A DNA stretch of 13,960 nucleotides from Desulfobacterales bacterium (GTDB taxonomy: Bacteria > Desulfobacterota > Desulfobacteria > Desulfobacterales > Desulfosalsimonadaceae), in contig JAGXLE010000009.1 of assembly GCA_018334855.1 (NCBI GenBank), forward strand, positions 1 to 13,960, given 5' to 3'. Position 1 is the stretch's first letter. Every line of letters begins with the position of its first letter. Below are positions 1 through 6,593 of the stretch, in pieces. The notes under the pieces are model-generated. The model searched no databases and was not told the origin of the DNA. It saw only the letters and a list, made by a program, of their open reading frames with translations. The translations under genes were made by a program, and so were the position numbers.

Positions 1-83
1 ACAAAAAGAAAAAGTAAAGGCCTGACCCTGCAGCAATGCAGGATCTTGAACACTTTTTTTTGCATTCAAAGGAGAAAGATCCC
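1..83 (+). other. Leader of the response regulator gene; possible end of an upstream gene
   Basis: This short stretch may hold the end of an upstream gene, but the frame cannot be decided: in-frame stops occur at 15-17 (after four lysine codons), 23-25 and 85-87, the last overlapping the response regulator ATG as ATGA. A small hairpin is visible at 27-42, with arms CCTGCA and TGCAGG closing a GCAA tetraloop. The T-run that follows (53-61) is about ten bases away, so it is a poor terminator. AGGAGA at 70-75 is a good ribosome binding site for the ATG at 84. Confidence 0.4.
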
Positions 84-527
84 ATGAAAACCAGGGTGCT
101 GCTTGTAGACGACGAAGAGCAATTTGTCGAGCAGTTGTCAGAACGCTTGAAAATCCGGGAATATGATGTCAGCGCATGCTACAGCGGCGAAGATGCGATT
201 GAACTGATCAAGCAGTACCTCTATGACGTGGTGATCCTGGATGTGGCCATGCCCGGCATGGACGGAAACGAGGTGCTAAAACATATCAAGGAGCACCGCC
301 CCTTAACAGAAGTCATTATGCTCACCGGCCATGCCACGGTGGAATCAGCCATCAGCGGCATGAAGCTGGGCGCTTTTGACTACCTCATGAAACCCTGTGA
401 CACCGAGGAACTGACCCGCAAAATCGACAATGCCTACCAGCGCAAGGAAGAACAGGAGGAACGTATTCGCACGGCCAAGGCCGAGCAGTACCAGACCTCG
501 CCCTGGTCAGCTCTCGATGACAAATAG
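84..527 (+). CDS. Single-domain response regulator (CheY-like receiver)
   Basis: This is a 147-residue receiver protein with no output domain. The acidic pair D9-D10, the phospho-acceptor D53 in VILDVAMPGMDG, the switch threonine T81 in LTGHAT and K103 in LMKPC are all present, so it should be competent for phosphorylation by a histidine kinase. Residues 115-147 form a charged helical tail (KEEQEERIRTAKAEQ) and not a DNA-binding domain. An upstream in-frame ATG at 36 exists, but the start at 84 follows AGGAGA with eight-base spacing and begins exactly where receiver homology starts. It lies upstream of a TauE/SafE-type permease on the same strand, but 358 bases separate them, so co-transcription is uncertain. 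It probably signals by protein contact; its kinase partner is not in the window. Confidence 0.93.
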   Translation: MKTRVLLVDDEEQFVEQLSERLKIREYDVSACYSGEDAIELIKQYLYDVVILDVAMPGMDGNEVLKHIKEHRPLTEVIMLTGHATVESAISGMKLGAFDYLMKPCDTEELTRKIDNAYQRKEEQEERIRTAKAEQYQTSPWSALDDK

Positions 528-757
528 CACAGACTCCTGCGGATCACGGCCCGGCAGTTAATCTGTGGATCATCACATTTTGTTATCGCTTTCTTTTTCC
601 CCGGCTGTTTGCACGGAGATGGGCTCCGTATTATTAGCATCCGGAAACAGGATTTGTGTCTCCCCGACCTGGCCGTCTTCTTTTTGCAGAAACTTTTTTC
701 ATCTTCCCGCCAAACCAGCACGTATTTTCCCCTTCCTCTTTACTGCTGAATTTCAGT

Positions 758-784
758 TTGACAATGTTTCCGATCTTATATATT
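758..784 (+). promoter_or_regulatory. Candidate sigma-70 promoter for the permease gene
   Basis: A perfect -35 box TTGACA lies at 758-763 and TATATT at 779-784 (five of six to the -10 consensus), but the spacer is short at 15 bases. With a 17-base spacer the -10 would be TATTGA at 781-786. Transcription would begin near 790-795, about 90 bases before the permease start. Confidence 0.4.
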
Positions 785-791
785 GATCTAT

Positions 792-816
792 CTTTACTGG
801 TTTTATATATGTAAAG
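792..816. repeat. Inverted repeat CTTTAC-N13-GTAAAG, candidate operator
   Basis: Six-base perfect arms at 792-797 and 811-816 are separated by 13 AT-rich bases. The pair sits immediately downstream of the candidate promoter, where a bound repressor would block initiation or early elongation. No regulator is identified. Confidence 0.35.
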
Positions 817-885
817 CAAAAAAATCTGATAGGCTGGAGCTTGTTAAAGCACCAACACTCGCAACCCAATTGCCAGGGAGGGAAA

Positions 886-1845
886 ATGCGGAAAAAAGCC
901 TGGGTAATTCTGTTAATTCTGAGTCTTGTGTTTCTTCTGTCAAGTGCCATCACCCCCGCGTTTGCACAAGATGCTGCGCAGACGATGGCAGAGGCGGCCG
1001 GCGACCATGCATGGTGGTTCTGGCCGCTGGTTCTATTTGTTGTCACGTTTGTACTGGGGATATTTGCCGTGCTTGGCGGCGTTGGCGGCGGTGTGCTCTA
1101 CGTGCCGATTATCAGCGGTTTTTTCCCGTTTCACCTGGACTTTGTGCGTGGAGCCGGACTACTGGTGGCCCTCTCCGGTGCACTGGCAGCAGGCCCCGGA
1201 CTTCTTAAGTCCGGGCTGGCCAGCCTCCGGCTGGCCATACCGGTGGCCCTGATCGCATCGACATGCGCCATTGCCGGGGCGATGATCGGACTGGCCCTGC
1301 CCACCTACATTGTCCAGATTTTTCTGGGGGTAACCATCATGGGCATCTGTGTGCTGATGTTAACCGCCAAAAAAGCCGAATACCCCGACGTGTCCCAATC
1401 AGACAAGCTATCCTCGGCTCTTCGCATCTACGGAGTCTACTACGAGGACAGCTCGGGCAAGGAGGTGGACTGGAAAATCCACCGCACGCCGCTTGGCTTG
1501 GTGCTGTTTATAGGCATCGGCCTGATGGCCGGGCTCTTCGGACTGGGAGCCGGATGGGCCAACGTGCCCGTTCTAAACCTGGTGATGGGCGCACCGCTTA
1601 AAATCAGCGTTGCCACCAGTAAGTTCCTGCTTTCCATCACTGATACATCGGCGGCCTGGGTTTATTTAAACAAGGGATGCGTGATCCCGATGATGGTGGT
1701 TCCCTCCCTGGTGGGGATCATGCTGGGATCGTTTGTGGGCGTGCGGCTGCTGAAAGTCGCCAAGCCCACTTTCATCCGGTGGATGGTTATCGTAATCCTG
1801 GCATTTGCCGGAATCAAAGCGTTTTTAAAGGGCATCGGCATATAG
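886..1845 (+). CDS. TauE/SafE (TSUP) family membrane permease
   Basis: This is a 319-residue polytopic inner-membrane protein of the TauE/SafE family, whose members move sulfite, sulfoacetate and other sulfur- or carbon-containing anions. Two half-repeats are visible: the first around residues 57-80 (GGVGGGVLYVP) and the second around 211-245 (FGLGAGWANVP followed by PLKISVATS), the typical signature of the family. Residues 1-27 look like a signal peptide ending AFA before QD, which would put the N-terminus outside. A hydrophilic segment at 163-201 between the halves is longer than in minimal family members. The start at 886 follows AGGGAGG at 875-881; the TTG at 841 lacks such support. The next gene encodes a small membrane protein that may be its partner. 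The substrate cannot be read from sequence; sulfite or another sulfur oxyanion is a guess from the family and presumed lifestyle. Confidence 0.88.
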   Translation: MRKKAWVILLILSLVFLLSSAITPAFAQDAAQTMAEAAGDHAWWFWPLVLFVVTFVLGIFAVLGGVGGGVLYVPIISGFFPFHLDFVRGAGLLVALSGALAAGPGLLKSGLASLRLAIPVALIASTCAIAGAMIGLALPTYIVQIFLGVTIMGICVLMLTAKKAEYPDVSQSDKLSSALRIYGVYYEDSSGKEVDWKIHRTPLGLVLFIGIGLMAGLFGLGAGWANVPVLNLVMGAPLKISVATSKFLLSITDTSAAWVYLNKGCVIPMMVVPSLVGIMLGSFVGVRLLKVAKPTFIRWMVIVILAFAGIKAFLKGIGI

Positions 1846-1876
1846 CCGTAGCTTACCGCAACCGTGTTTCAATATT

Positions 1877-1911
1877 CGGATTTTGCCTGAATCCGGGTTT
1901 TTTCTCAGGCA
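1877..1911 (+). terminator. Weak terminator-like hairpin with an alternative fold
   Basis: CGGATT (1877-1882) pairs with AATCCG (1890-1895) around a seven-base loop and is followed by six T residues at 1898-1903, resembling a weak intrinsic terminator. A competing seven-base pairing, TGCCTGA (1884-1890) with TCAGGCA (1905-1911), would disrupt it. It lies between the permease and the small membrane protein gene and may reduce read-through. Confidence 0.35.
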
Positions 1912-1936
1912 CAATTCTAAAAGAGGAGGCATAACC

Positions 1937-2353
1937 ATGGCGGAGCGAAGTAAATACGTCACCCCGGAACAGCAGCTTTATGCCGAAATGCTGGAAAAAG
2001 GCATGTATGTCGGCCTGCTGCTGCTTTTGCTGACATTTCTTCTTTATGCCACAGGCATCGTGGATCCTTATATCCCGCTGGACAAAATCGCCGAGTACTG
2101 GCATCAGTCCTCCACGGACTACCTTCATAAAGCCGGTATTCCGGACGGCTGGGGATGGGTCGGTTTTCTGGGATACGGCGATTTCTTAAATTTCATACCT
2201 ATTGCCATCCTGGCGGCCGTAACCATTTTCAGCTACCTGACCATTATCCCGATTTTGCTCAGGCAGAACGACAAGGTCTATGCAACCCTGGCAGGCATCG
2301 AGGTGCTGATTCTGATACTGGCCGCAAGCGGTCTTCTCAAGGGGGGGCACTGA
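1937..2353 (+). CDS. Small membrane protein with three predicted TM segments, next to the permease
   Basis: This is a 138-residue protein that I do not recognise by name. Hydrophobic segments lie at about residues 22-43, 83-107 and 116-134, with a 40-residue polar loop (44-82, rich in W, Y, G and D) between the first two. Many TauE/SafE permeases are followed by a small protein of about three membrane segments (for example DUF1634), and this gene has the same position and topology, but I see no diagnostic motif and the match is only an analogy. The start at 1937 is chosen because AGAGGAGG ends about seven bases upstream; the in-frame ATG at 1883 would add a non-hydrophobic extension from terminator-like sequence. 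It probably works with the permease. Confidence 0.75.
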   Translation: MAERSKYVTPEQQLYAEMLEKGMYVGLLLLLLTFLLYATGIVDPYIPLDKIAEYWHQSSTDYLHKAGIPDGWGWVGFLGYGDFLNFIPIAILAAVTIFSYLTIIPILLRQNDKVYATLAGIEVLILILAASGLLKGGH

Positions 2354-2372
2354 TTCACCACAATATTTACAG

Positions 2373-2416
2373 CCACGAAGCGCACGAAGATAAAGGTTTC
2401 TCCGTGTGCTTCGTGG
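2373..2416. repeat. Palindromic hairpin of CACGAAG type at a convergent junction
   Basis: The arm at 2373-2386 (CCACGAAGCGCACG) pairs with 2403-2416 (CGTGTGCTTCGTGG) over 14 positions, with one G-T wobble. AGA (2388-2390) pairs with TCT (2399-2401) across one mismatch, leaving an eight-base loop. The left arm contains CACGAAG twice, nine bases apart. It lies 19 bases after the stop of the plus-strand membrane protein gene and 28 bases beyond the ftsH stop on the other strand. No T-run follows on either strand, so it is not a classical terminator. It resembles REP-like dispersed palindromes and could stabilise both 3' ends or help stop transcription. Confidence 0.75.
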
Positions 2417-2444
2417 ATATGAAAGCGGGGGCCGCTGCGCAATC

Positions 2445-4397
2445 TCAGGAATTTTTTCTCTGCCCGAGCATCTCGTAGACCTGCTCTCCCGGGACTTCCT
2501 CGTTTTCCACCAGGCTTTCGGCCAGACGGTCCATGGCCTGCCGGTTTTCCTCAAGGATCTGCCTGGCCCTGGAAAACGCCTGGCTGAGAAGGGCTTCAAC
2601 TTCCTTGTCCACCTCTTTTGCGGTGGCTTCGCTGTATTCCCTGGCCTTTCCAAGCTCTTCGCCCAGAAACACCTCCCTGTTCTGAGATCCCAGGGCCATG
2701 TGCTCGAAACGGCCGCTCATCCCCCATTCCAGCACCATCCGGCGGGCGATATGGGTGGCGCTCTGAAGATCGTTTGCCGCCCCGCTGGTGGCTGTCTCAA
2801 AGACAGTCATCTCCGCGGCCCTTCCCCCCATCATTACCGCCAGCCGGTCCGAAATATATTGCTTGTGGTAAATATATTTTTCGCCTTCGGGAAACTGCTG
2901 GGTGGCCCCCATGGCAAGGCTTCGGGGCACAATGGAGACTTTGTGCACAGGGTCTGCATATTTCAGGGTTGCGCCCACAATGGCATGCCCGGCCTCGTGA
3001 TAAGCCACCATCTGTTTTTCTTCTTCTGTCAGGGCCAGACCCTGTCTGACCAGGCCCATGAGTATTTTGTCTCTGGCCTGTTCGATGGCCTCGTTGTCTA
3101 TTATCTTTTTTTCCCTGCGGGCGGCCATCAGCGCGGCCTCGTTTAACATGTTTTCCAGGTCCGCCCCGGAAAAACCTGGTGTACTGCGTGCAAGAGCATC
3201 CAGGTCCACATCATCAGCCACCCGCTTGTTTCTGGTATAGATATCCAGGATTTTTTTCCGGTCCGCGGTAGTGGGCAGATCGACCACGATTCTGCGGTCA
3301 AAGCGTCCGGGGCGCATCAGGGCGGGGTCGAGAACGTCGGGACGGTTTGTTGCCGTCATTACAATCACGTTCTCATTTTCCTCGAATCCGTCAAGCTCTG
3401 AGAGCATTTGGTTAAGCGTCTGTTCCCGCTCGTCATGTCCGCCTCCCAGGCCGGCGCCGCGCCGGCGGCCGATGGCGTCAAGCTCGTCTATAAAAATAAT
3501 GCTGGGCGCATTTTTCTTTGCATCGGAAAACAGGCTGCGCACTCGCTTGGCTCCAACCCCCACAAACATCTCCATGAAGTCAGAGCCGGTAATGCTGAAA
3601 AAGGGCACATCGGCCTCCCCGGCTACAGCCCGCGCAAGAAGGGTCTTGCCGGTCCCGGGCGGGCCAACAAGCATGACGCCTTTGGGCACTTCGGCCCCGA
3701 GCTCCCGGATTTTTCCCGGATCCTTGAGAAACGATACCAGCTCGGAAAGCTCTGTCTTGGCCCCTTCAGCGCCGGCTACATCATCAAACCTGGTCGACTC
3801 CTGGCTGCGATCGTATAGCCTGGCCTTGCTCTTTCCGATGGAAAAAAGGCCTTCTCCCCCGCTCTGTCCCTGAAATTGCCTGAATTGCGCGTAAATAATC
3901 CAGATAAGGACCACAAAAGGCAGAAGGGTCAAAATCAGATACAGCCAGTTGGTGTCGGTTTTGGGCTGGGTTTCAACCTCGACATTTTGGGACTGCAGAA
4001 CATCTATAAGGTCCGGATCGCCAAAAGAAGGCAAATAGGTGACAAAATCCTTGTAAGCACTTCCTTTGCCGGAACCGGCATTTCCTTCGCCTTCAGCCTG
4101 TTCTGACTGTTCTGCCTGTTTATAAGCCTTTTGCTTTAATAAACCCGTTATTTTCTCACCTTTTATGGTGACCCGGGCGACGTTGCCGGCATTTAGCTGC
4201 TTTAGAAATGTTGTATAGTTTATCTTTTCTGGGCCTGCCTGGGAAAGGTACATGCTCCAGACAAGAAAAAAAAGCACCACCGCCATTACGACCCACATGC
4301 GGTAGCTGTTTTCCTGCGGGGTGTTCCAGGAATAGAAGGGCTGCCTGCCGCCTTCCCGGCTTTTCTTTGAATTGTTGCTTTCTGGCTGATGATTCAT
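2445..4397 (-). CDS. ftsH: ATP-dependent zinc metalloprotease FtsH
   Basis: FtsH is a membrane-anchored hexameric AAA+ protease that degrades misassembled membrane proteins and selected short-lived regulators in the cytoplasm. The protein is 650 residues, close to the usual length. Membrane segments lie at about 34-52 and 151-170, with a periplasmic domain between that carries a Gly/Glu/Ser-rich insert at 97-114. Walker A GPPGTGKT is at 245-252, the FVG pore loop at 278-280, Walker B IIFIDE at 300-305, the second region of homology with [17 protein letters not shown] at 351-367, and the zinc site HEAGH at 467-471 with D543 as third ligand. The start is set at 4397 (MNHQPE), behind GGGAG; the open frame extends further upstream into the preceding gene but without family resemblance. 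It lies downstream of the small DNA-binding-like gene on the same strand and has a candidate heat-shock promoter. Confidence 0.97.
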   Translation of the reverse strand: MNHQPESNNSKKSREGGRQPFYSWNTPQENSYRMWVVMAVVLFFLVWSMYLSQAGPEKINYTTFLKQLNAGNVARVTIKGEKITGLLKQKAYKQAEQSEQAEGEGNAGSGKGSAYKDFVTYLPSFGDPDLIDVLQSQNVEVETQPKTDTNWLYLILTLLPFVVLIWIIYAQFRQFQGQSGGEGLFSIGKSKARLYDRSQESTRFDDVAGAEGAKTELSELVSFLKDPGKIRELGAEVPKGVMLVGPPGTGKTLLARAVAGEADVPFFSITGSDFMEMFVGVGAKRVRSLFSDAKKNAPSIIFIDELDAIGRRRGAGLGGGHDEREQTLNQMLSELDGFEENENVIVMTATNRPDVLDPALMRPGRFDRRIVVDLPTTADRKKILDIYTRNKRVADDVDLDALARSTPGFSGADLENMLNEAALMAARREKKIIDNEAIEQARDKILMGLVRQGLALTEEEKQMVAYHEAGHAIVGATLKYADPVHKVSIVPRSLAMGATQQFPEGEKYIYHKQYISDRLAVMMGGRAAEMTVFETATSGAANDLQSATHIARRMVLEWGMSGRFEHMALGSQNREVFLGEELGKAREYSEATAKEVDKEVEALLSQAFSRARQILEENRQAMDRLAESLVENEEVPGEQVYEMLGQRKNS

Positions 4398-4463
4398 GGC
4401 CTCTCCCTGATACAGATAGGCCCGGCGCCTTATATCTTTAACATTTACGCTTCGGGCTGAAAT

Positions 4464-4489
4464 CCGGGGAAGGCAGCTGCAGCTTTCAA
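4464..4489 (-). promoter_or_regulatory. Candidate sigma-32-like promoter of ftsH
   Basis: Read on the minus strand, TTGAAA (4489-4484) is followed after 14 bases by CCCC (4469-4466) and then GGATTT. The heat-shock sigma factor consensus is roughly CTTGAAA, 11-16 bases, CCCCATNT, so the -35, spacing and the CCCC core fit while the AT after it does not. The -35 overlaps the stop codon of the upstream gene, and initiation would give an untranslated leader of about 55-60 bases before ftsH. Confidence 0.3.
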
Positions 4490-4923
4490 ATGCTTCCACG
4501 GCGGGCCCTGGGCTGAAATATCTCTTTATAGGCCTGCTCTGGGTCAAATCCTTCGTATCCGGCTTCTATCAGCCCTTCAGAAAGGTCCTGAATGGTTTTC
4601 GTTCCAACCCCGGGCCAGCACAAAATTGCCTTTACGTGCTCAAGAGAGCTCAGCTGCTGGGGGTTGTTCAGGATCTCTTCACCGAAACATTTCCGGATTA
4701 CATTATAGGTATGCGTGCCGATATATTCAATAAAAGGGTATTCAAACGCCGACTTTCTGTATCTGCATTCACGATAATAAGCCTGCTGAACATTTGCAAC
4801 ACCCATTTTGCATTCTTCCGCAATCCGGGCCCACGCATACCCCTTGCGGCGCATTTCAAAAATCTTCTCTATCCTCTCTCTGCTTTTCGGATCGGCATAT
4901 CGCCTTAATCTTCCCATATCCAT
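4486..4923 (-). CDS. Putative DNA-binding protein: HTH-like N-terminus plus alpha-CTD-like helical domain
   Basis: This is a 145-residue basic protein that I cannot name. Residues 14-50 resemble a helix-turn-helix of the sigma-factor/resolvase type (RRKGYAWARIAEECKMGVANVQQAYY). Residues 68-122 resemble the C-terminal domain of the RNA polymerase alpha subunit: THTYNVIRK, then LSSLEHVKAIL, then a helix-hairpin-helix PGVGTKTIQDL. That pairing suggests a small transcription-associated or nucleic-acid-binding protein. The start at 4923 has AGAGAG immediately before it; the in-frame ATG at 4917 (MGRLRR) puts the same element at better spacing and is equally possible. The gene ends 88 bases before ftsH on the same strand, so read-through into ftsH is likely. 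Upstream palindromes could be its operators. Domain assignments are by eye. Confidence 0.7.
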   Translation of the reverse strand: MDMGRLRRYADPKSRERIEKIFEMRRKGYAWARIAEECKMGVANVQQAYYRECRYRKSAFEYPFIEYIGTHTYNVIRKCFGEEILNNPQQLSSLEHVKAILCWPGVGTKTIQDLSEGLIEAGYEGFDPEQAYKEIFQPRARRGSI

Positions 4924-4946
4924 CTCTCTTTTTCAGTTATTGCCCG

Positions 4947-5064
4947 TCCGGAAACGGCTGAATTTGCAAATTTTCGCGTCAGGCTCAAATTTTAATCCAC
5001 AGACATTTCTGCGGTTGAAATTTCGGCCTTACCTGAACGCAGACAAATTATCCGGTTTCCGGAT
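4947..5064. repeat. Cluster of inverted repeats upstream of the DNA-binding-like gene
   Basis: Nine-base perfect arms TCCGGAAAC (4947-4955) and GTTTCCGGA (5055-5063) face each other about 100 bases apart. The second arm is itself part of the perfect hairpin ATCCGG-TTT-CCGGAT (5050-5064). Two related sites upstream of a putative DNA-binding protein are what autoregulation would look like, but this is inference. Confidence 0.35.
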
Positions 5065-5362
5065 GGACAACAGTTTTAAGTTTTTTAAAGATCCCCCTCC
5101 TCTGTCCTGAACATAATTATAAAATTAAAACAGGATATCAATTACGATATATAATACTATCTATTTCGTCAAGGATATAACACGATTACACCTTATCCTC
5201 TTTTTTATTTTTCAATAAAAACCCTAGTTTTATTTTTTAAATATGAGCATGAACAGAATTTAGGCAACCAGACAGGAAAGTTTGTTCCCCTATAAAGCAA
5301 GATTATATTCCATACAAAATGTCAGGATAAACACCTGTGCTGAGCCCAAGCTTTTTTTGAGT

Positions 5363-5389
5363 TTTACAAATCCGGTGCTTTCATATAAT
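5363..5389 (+). promoter_or_regulatory. Candidate promoter of hypA-hypB
   Basis: A perfect -10 box TATAAT is present at 5384-5389, with TTTACA (five of six to the -35 consensus) at 5363-5368, giving a short 15-base spacer. Initiation would fall near 5396, about 50 bases before the hypA start. I saw no sigma-54 type GG-N10-GC element in the region. Confidence 0.35.
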
Positions 5390-5446
5390 GTAGCCGTTAA
5401 ACTGGAAAAAAAGGCGTTACATAAAACAATTGAGAAAAATTATAAA

Positions 5447-5800
5447 ATGCATGAACTGCCCGTAACAGAAAGCATCCTCAGCATTATTCTCAAGCATGCG
5501 GAAAAAAACCGTGTAAGCAGGGTCGTTTCAATAACCCTGCAGATCGGGGAGCTAAGCGACCTGGAAGACGAGTGGGTCCAGCACTACTTCGACTACCTGA
5601 GCAAAGACACGGCTGCAGCAGGAGCCAGGCTGAAAATTGAGCGCATACCCGTTATGGTAAAATGCGGCAACTGCGGGGAAACAACAGAAATCAGCAAGGA
5701 AGAGCTCGGCAGTATAAACTGCCCTCAGTGCGGTACAGAGGGCGATTTTTCACTTGTCTCCGGAAGGCAATACTACATAAAGGAAATGGAGGCAATATAA
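5447..5800 (+). CDS. hypA: Hydrogenase/nickel maturation metallochaperone HypA
   Basis: HypA delivers nickel to the active site of [NiFe] hydrogenases (and in some species urease), working with the GTPase HypB. The 117-residue length is standard. The start at 5447 gives MHEL, which is invariant in the family because H2, with the N-terminal amine, binds nickel; E3 is also conserved. The structural zinc site is complete: C73 and C76 (CGNC), C92 and C95 (CPQC). The ribosome binding site is weak; GAG lies about 13 bases upstream in an A-rich leader. The stop codon overlaps the hypB start by one base (TAATG), so the two are translationally coupled. No hydrogenase structural genes or other hyp genes are in the window. 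Confidence 0.95.
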   Translation: MHELPVTESILSIILKHAEKNRVSRVVSITLQIGELSDLEDEWVQHYFDYLSKDTAAAGARLKIERIPVMVKCGNCGETTEISKEELGSINCPQCGTEGDFSLVSGRQYYIKEMEAI

Positions 5801-6465
5801 TGGATGAAATCAAGCTTTTCGAGGTAAAAGAAGACATTCTTTCAGACAACGACGAGGCTGCCAGGCAATTAAGAGACAAGCTCCACAGGGACAAAACCTT
5901 TGTAATCAACCTCATGTCTTCGCCCGGCGCGGGAAAGACCACTGTGCTGCTAAAAACCATATCCGAACTAAAAGATGAATTAAAAATCGGGGTAATAGAG
6001 GCTGACATTGATTCGGTGGTTGACGCTGAAAAAATCAGAAATACAGGGATTCGCGCGGTTCAGCTGCGCACCGGGGGATTCTGCCACCTCGATGCTTCAA
6101 TGGTGAAAACAGGCCTGGACGGCATGGGTTCCGAGTCTTTTGACCTGGTTTTTGTTGAAAACGTGGGAAACCTGGTCTGCCCGGCGGAATTTGACACAGG
6201 CGCCATCAAAAACGTCATGATATTAAGCGTGCCCGAAGGTGACGACAAGCCCATGAAATATCCCCTGATGTTTACAAAATCTGATGTGCTGCTGATTAAT
6301 AAAATCGACATGATGGAACTTACAGACTTTGACACAAAAGCCCTGAAGCAGCGCGTAACTCAATTAAACCGGGACATGACAGTAATTGAAATTTCGGCCA
6401 AAACAGGCCTGGGCATTGATAAATGGGCGGACTGGATACGCAGCGCGGTCAGGGATTTTACTTGA
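5800..6465 (+). CDS. hypB: Hydrogenase nickel incorporation GTPase HypB
   Basis: HypB is a SIMIBI-class GTPase that drives nickel transfer to hydrogenase precursors. In this 221-residue protein the P-loop SPGAGKT is at 41-47, the metal-binding switch region has CHLDAS at 95-100 (C95, H96) and C127 in VGNLVCPAEFD, and the guanine-specificity motif NKID is at 167-170 with ISAKTGLG at 198-205. It lacks the N-terminal CxxCGC metal site and the histidine-rich stretch found in some HypB proteins, so it should bind metal only at the GTPase-domain site. Many family members read CHLDAH where this one has CHLDAS. GGAGG at 5788-5792 gives a good ribosome binding site, and the ATG overlaps the hypA stop by one base. 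Its own stop lies inside a TTGACA box that may start the next operon. Confidence 0.95.
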   Translation: MDEIKLFEVKEDILSDNDEAARQLRDKLHRDKTFVINLMSSPGAGKTTVLLKTISELKDELKIGVIEADIDSVVDAEKIRNTGIRAVQLRTGGFCHLDASMVKTGLDGMGSESFDLVFVENVGNLVCPAEFDTGAIKNVMILSVPEGDDKPMKYPLMFTKSDVLLINKIDMMELTDFDTKALKQRVTQLNRDMTVIEISAKTGLGIDKWADWIRSAVRDFT

Positions 6466-6489
6466 CAAACAACGAATATATCAGTTAAT
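6462..6489 (+). promoter_or_regulatory. Candidate promoter for the GrpE-like/Hsp70 operon, overlapping the hypB stop
   Basis: A perfect -35 box TTGACA at 6462-6467 contains the hypB TGA stop (6463-6465). After 16 bases comes GTTAAT (6484-6489), four of six to the -10 consensus. Neither a CIRCE operator (GCACTC-N9-GAGTGC type) nor a sigma-32-type element is visible in 6466-6593, so classical heat-shock control is not evident from sequence. Confidence 0.35.
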
Positions 6490-6593
6490 TTATAAAAAAA
6501 CCAATATATTGCTCTTTTTTTGCCTGATTTCTTGCAAGAGACAAAGAGCCCGGGTGCCACACCTGTTAAAATCCATTCCTTACCAGGGAACCA

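Larger units (their letters stand above)
528..885. other. Non-coding region between response regulator and permease genes
   Basis: I see no convincing gene here; the open frames on both strands have low-complexity, cysteine/serine-rich translations without a good ribosome binding site. The region holds a 6-bp hairpin at 613-629 (ACGGAG / CTCCGT, five-base loop, no T-run). It also holds a candidate sigma-70 promoter at 758-784 and a CTTTAC / GTAAAG inverted repeat at 792-816. The last 100 bases are AT-rich, as expected of a promoter region serving the permease gene. Confidence 0.55.
4924..5446. other. Divergent intergenic region with palindromes and AT-rich centre
   Basis: I see no gene in these 523 bases. 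The half next to the minus-strand gene holds several symmetrical elements: TCCGGAAAC at 4947-4955 inverted as GTTTCCGGA at 5055-5063, a compact hairpin ATCCGG-TTT-CCGGAT at 5050-5064, the perfect palindrome AATTTGCAAATT at 4961-4972, and CAAATTTT repeated directly at 4967 and 4986. The centre (about 5110-5260) is very AT-rich. The frame of hypA stays open back to 5282, but that stretch does not look protein-like and hypA proteins begin with MHE. Confidence 0.55.

Noticed and set aside
434..819. Overlapping short open frames on both strands between the response regulator and permease genes
   Set aside because: Their translations are biased toward C, R, S and K, lack good ribosome binding sites and overlap the promoter region; no family resemblance.
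2406..3146. Long plus-strand open frame opposite ftsH
   Set aside because: It is antisense to strongly conserved FtsH coding sequence; its length comes from codon bias of the true gene.
4398..4547. Upstream extension of ftsH by 50 codons
   Set aside because: It overlaps the preceding gene, lacks FtsH resemblance, and the ATG at 4397 has a good GGGAG site before it.
5282..5446. In-frame upstream extension of hypA (55 codons)
   Set aside because: HypA requires His at position 2 and starts MHEL; the extension crosses a perfect TATAAT box and does not look like protein.
6466..6593. CIRCE or classical heat-shock operator before the GrpE-like/Hsp70 genes
   Set aside because: I looked for GCACTC-N9-GAGTGC and for TTGAAA/CCCCAT pairs and saw none.
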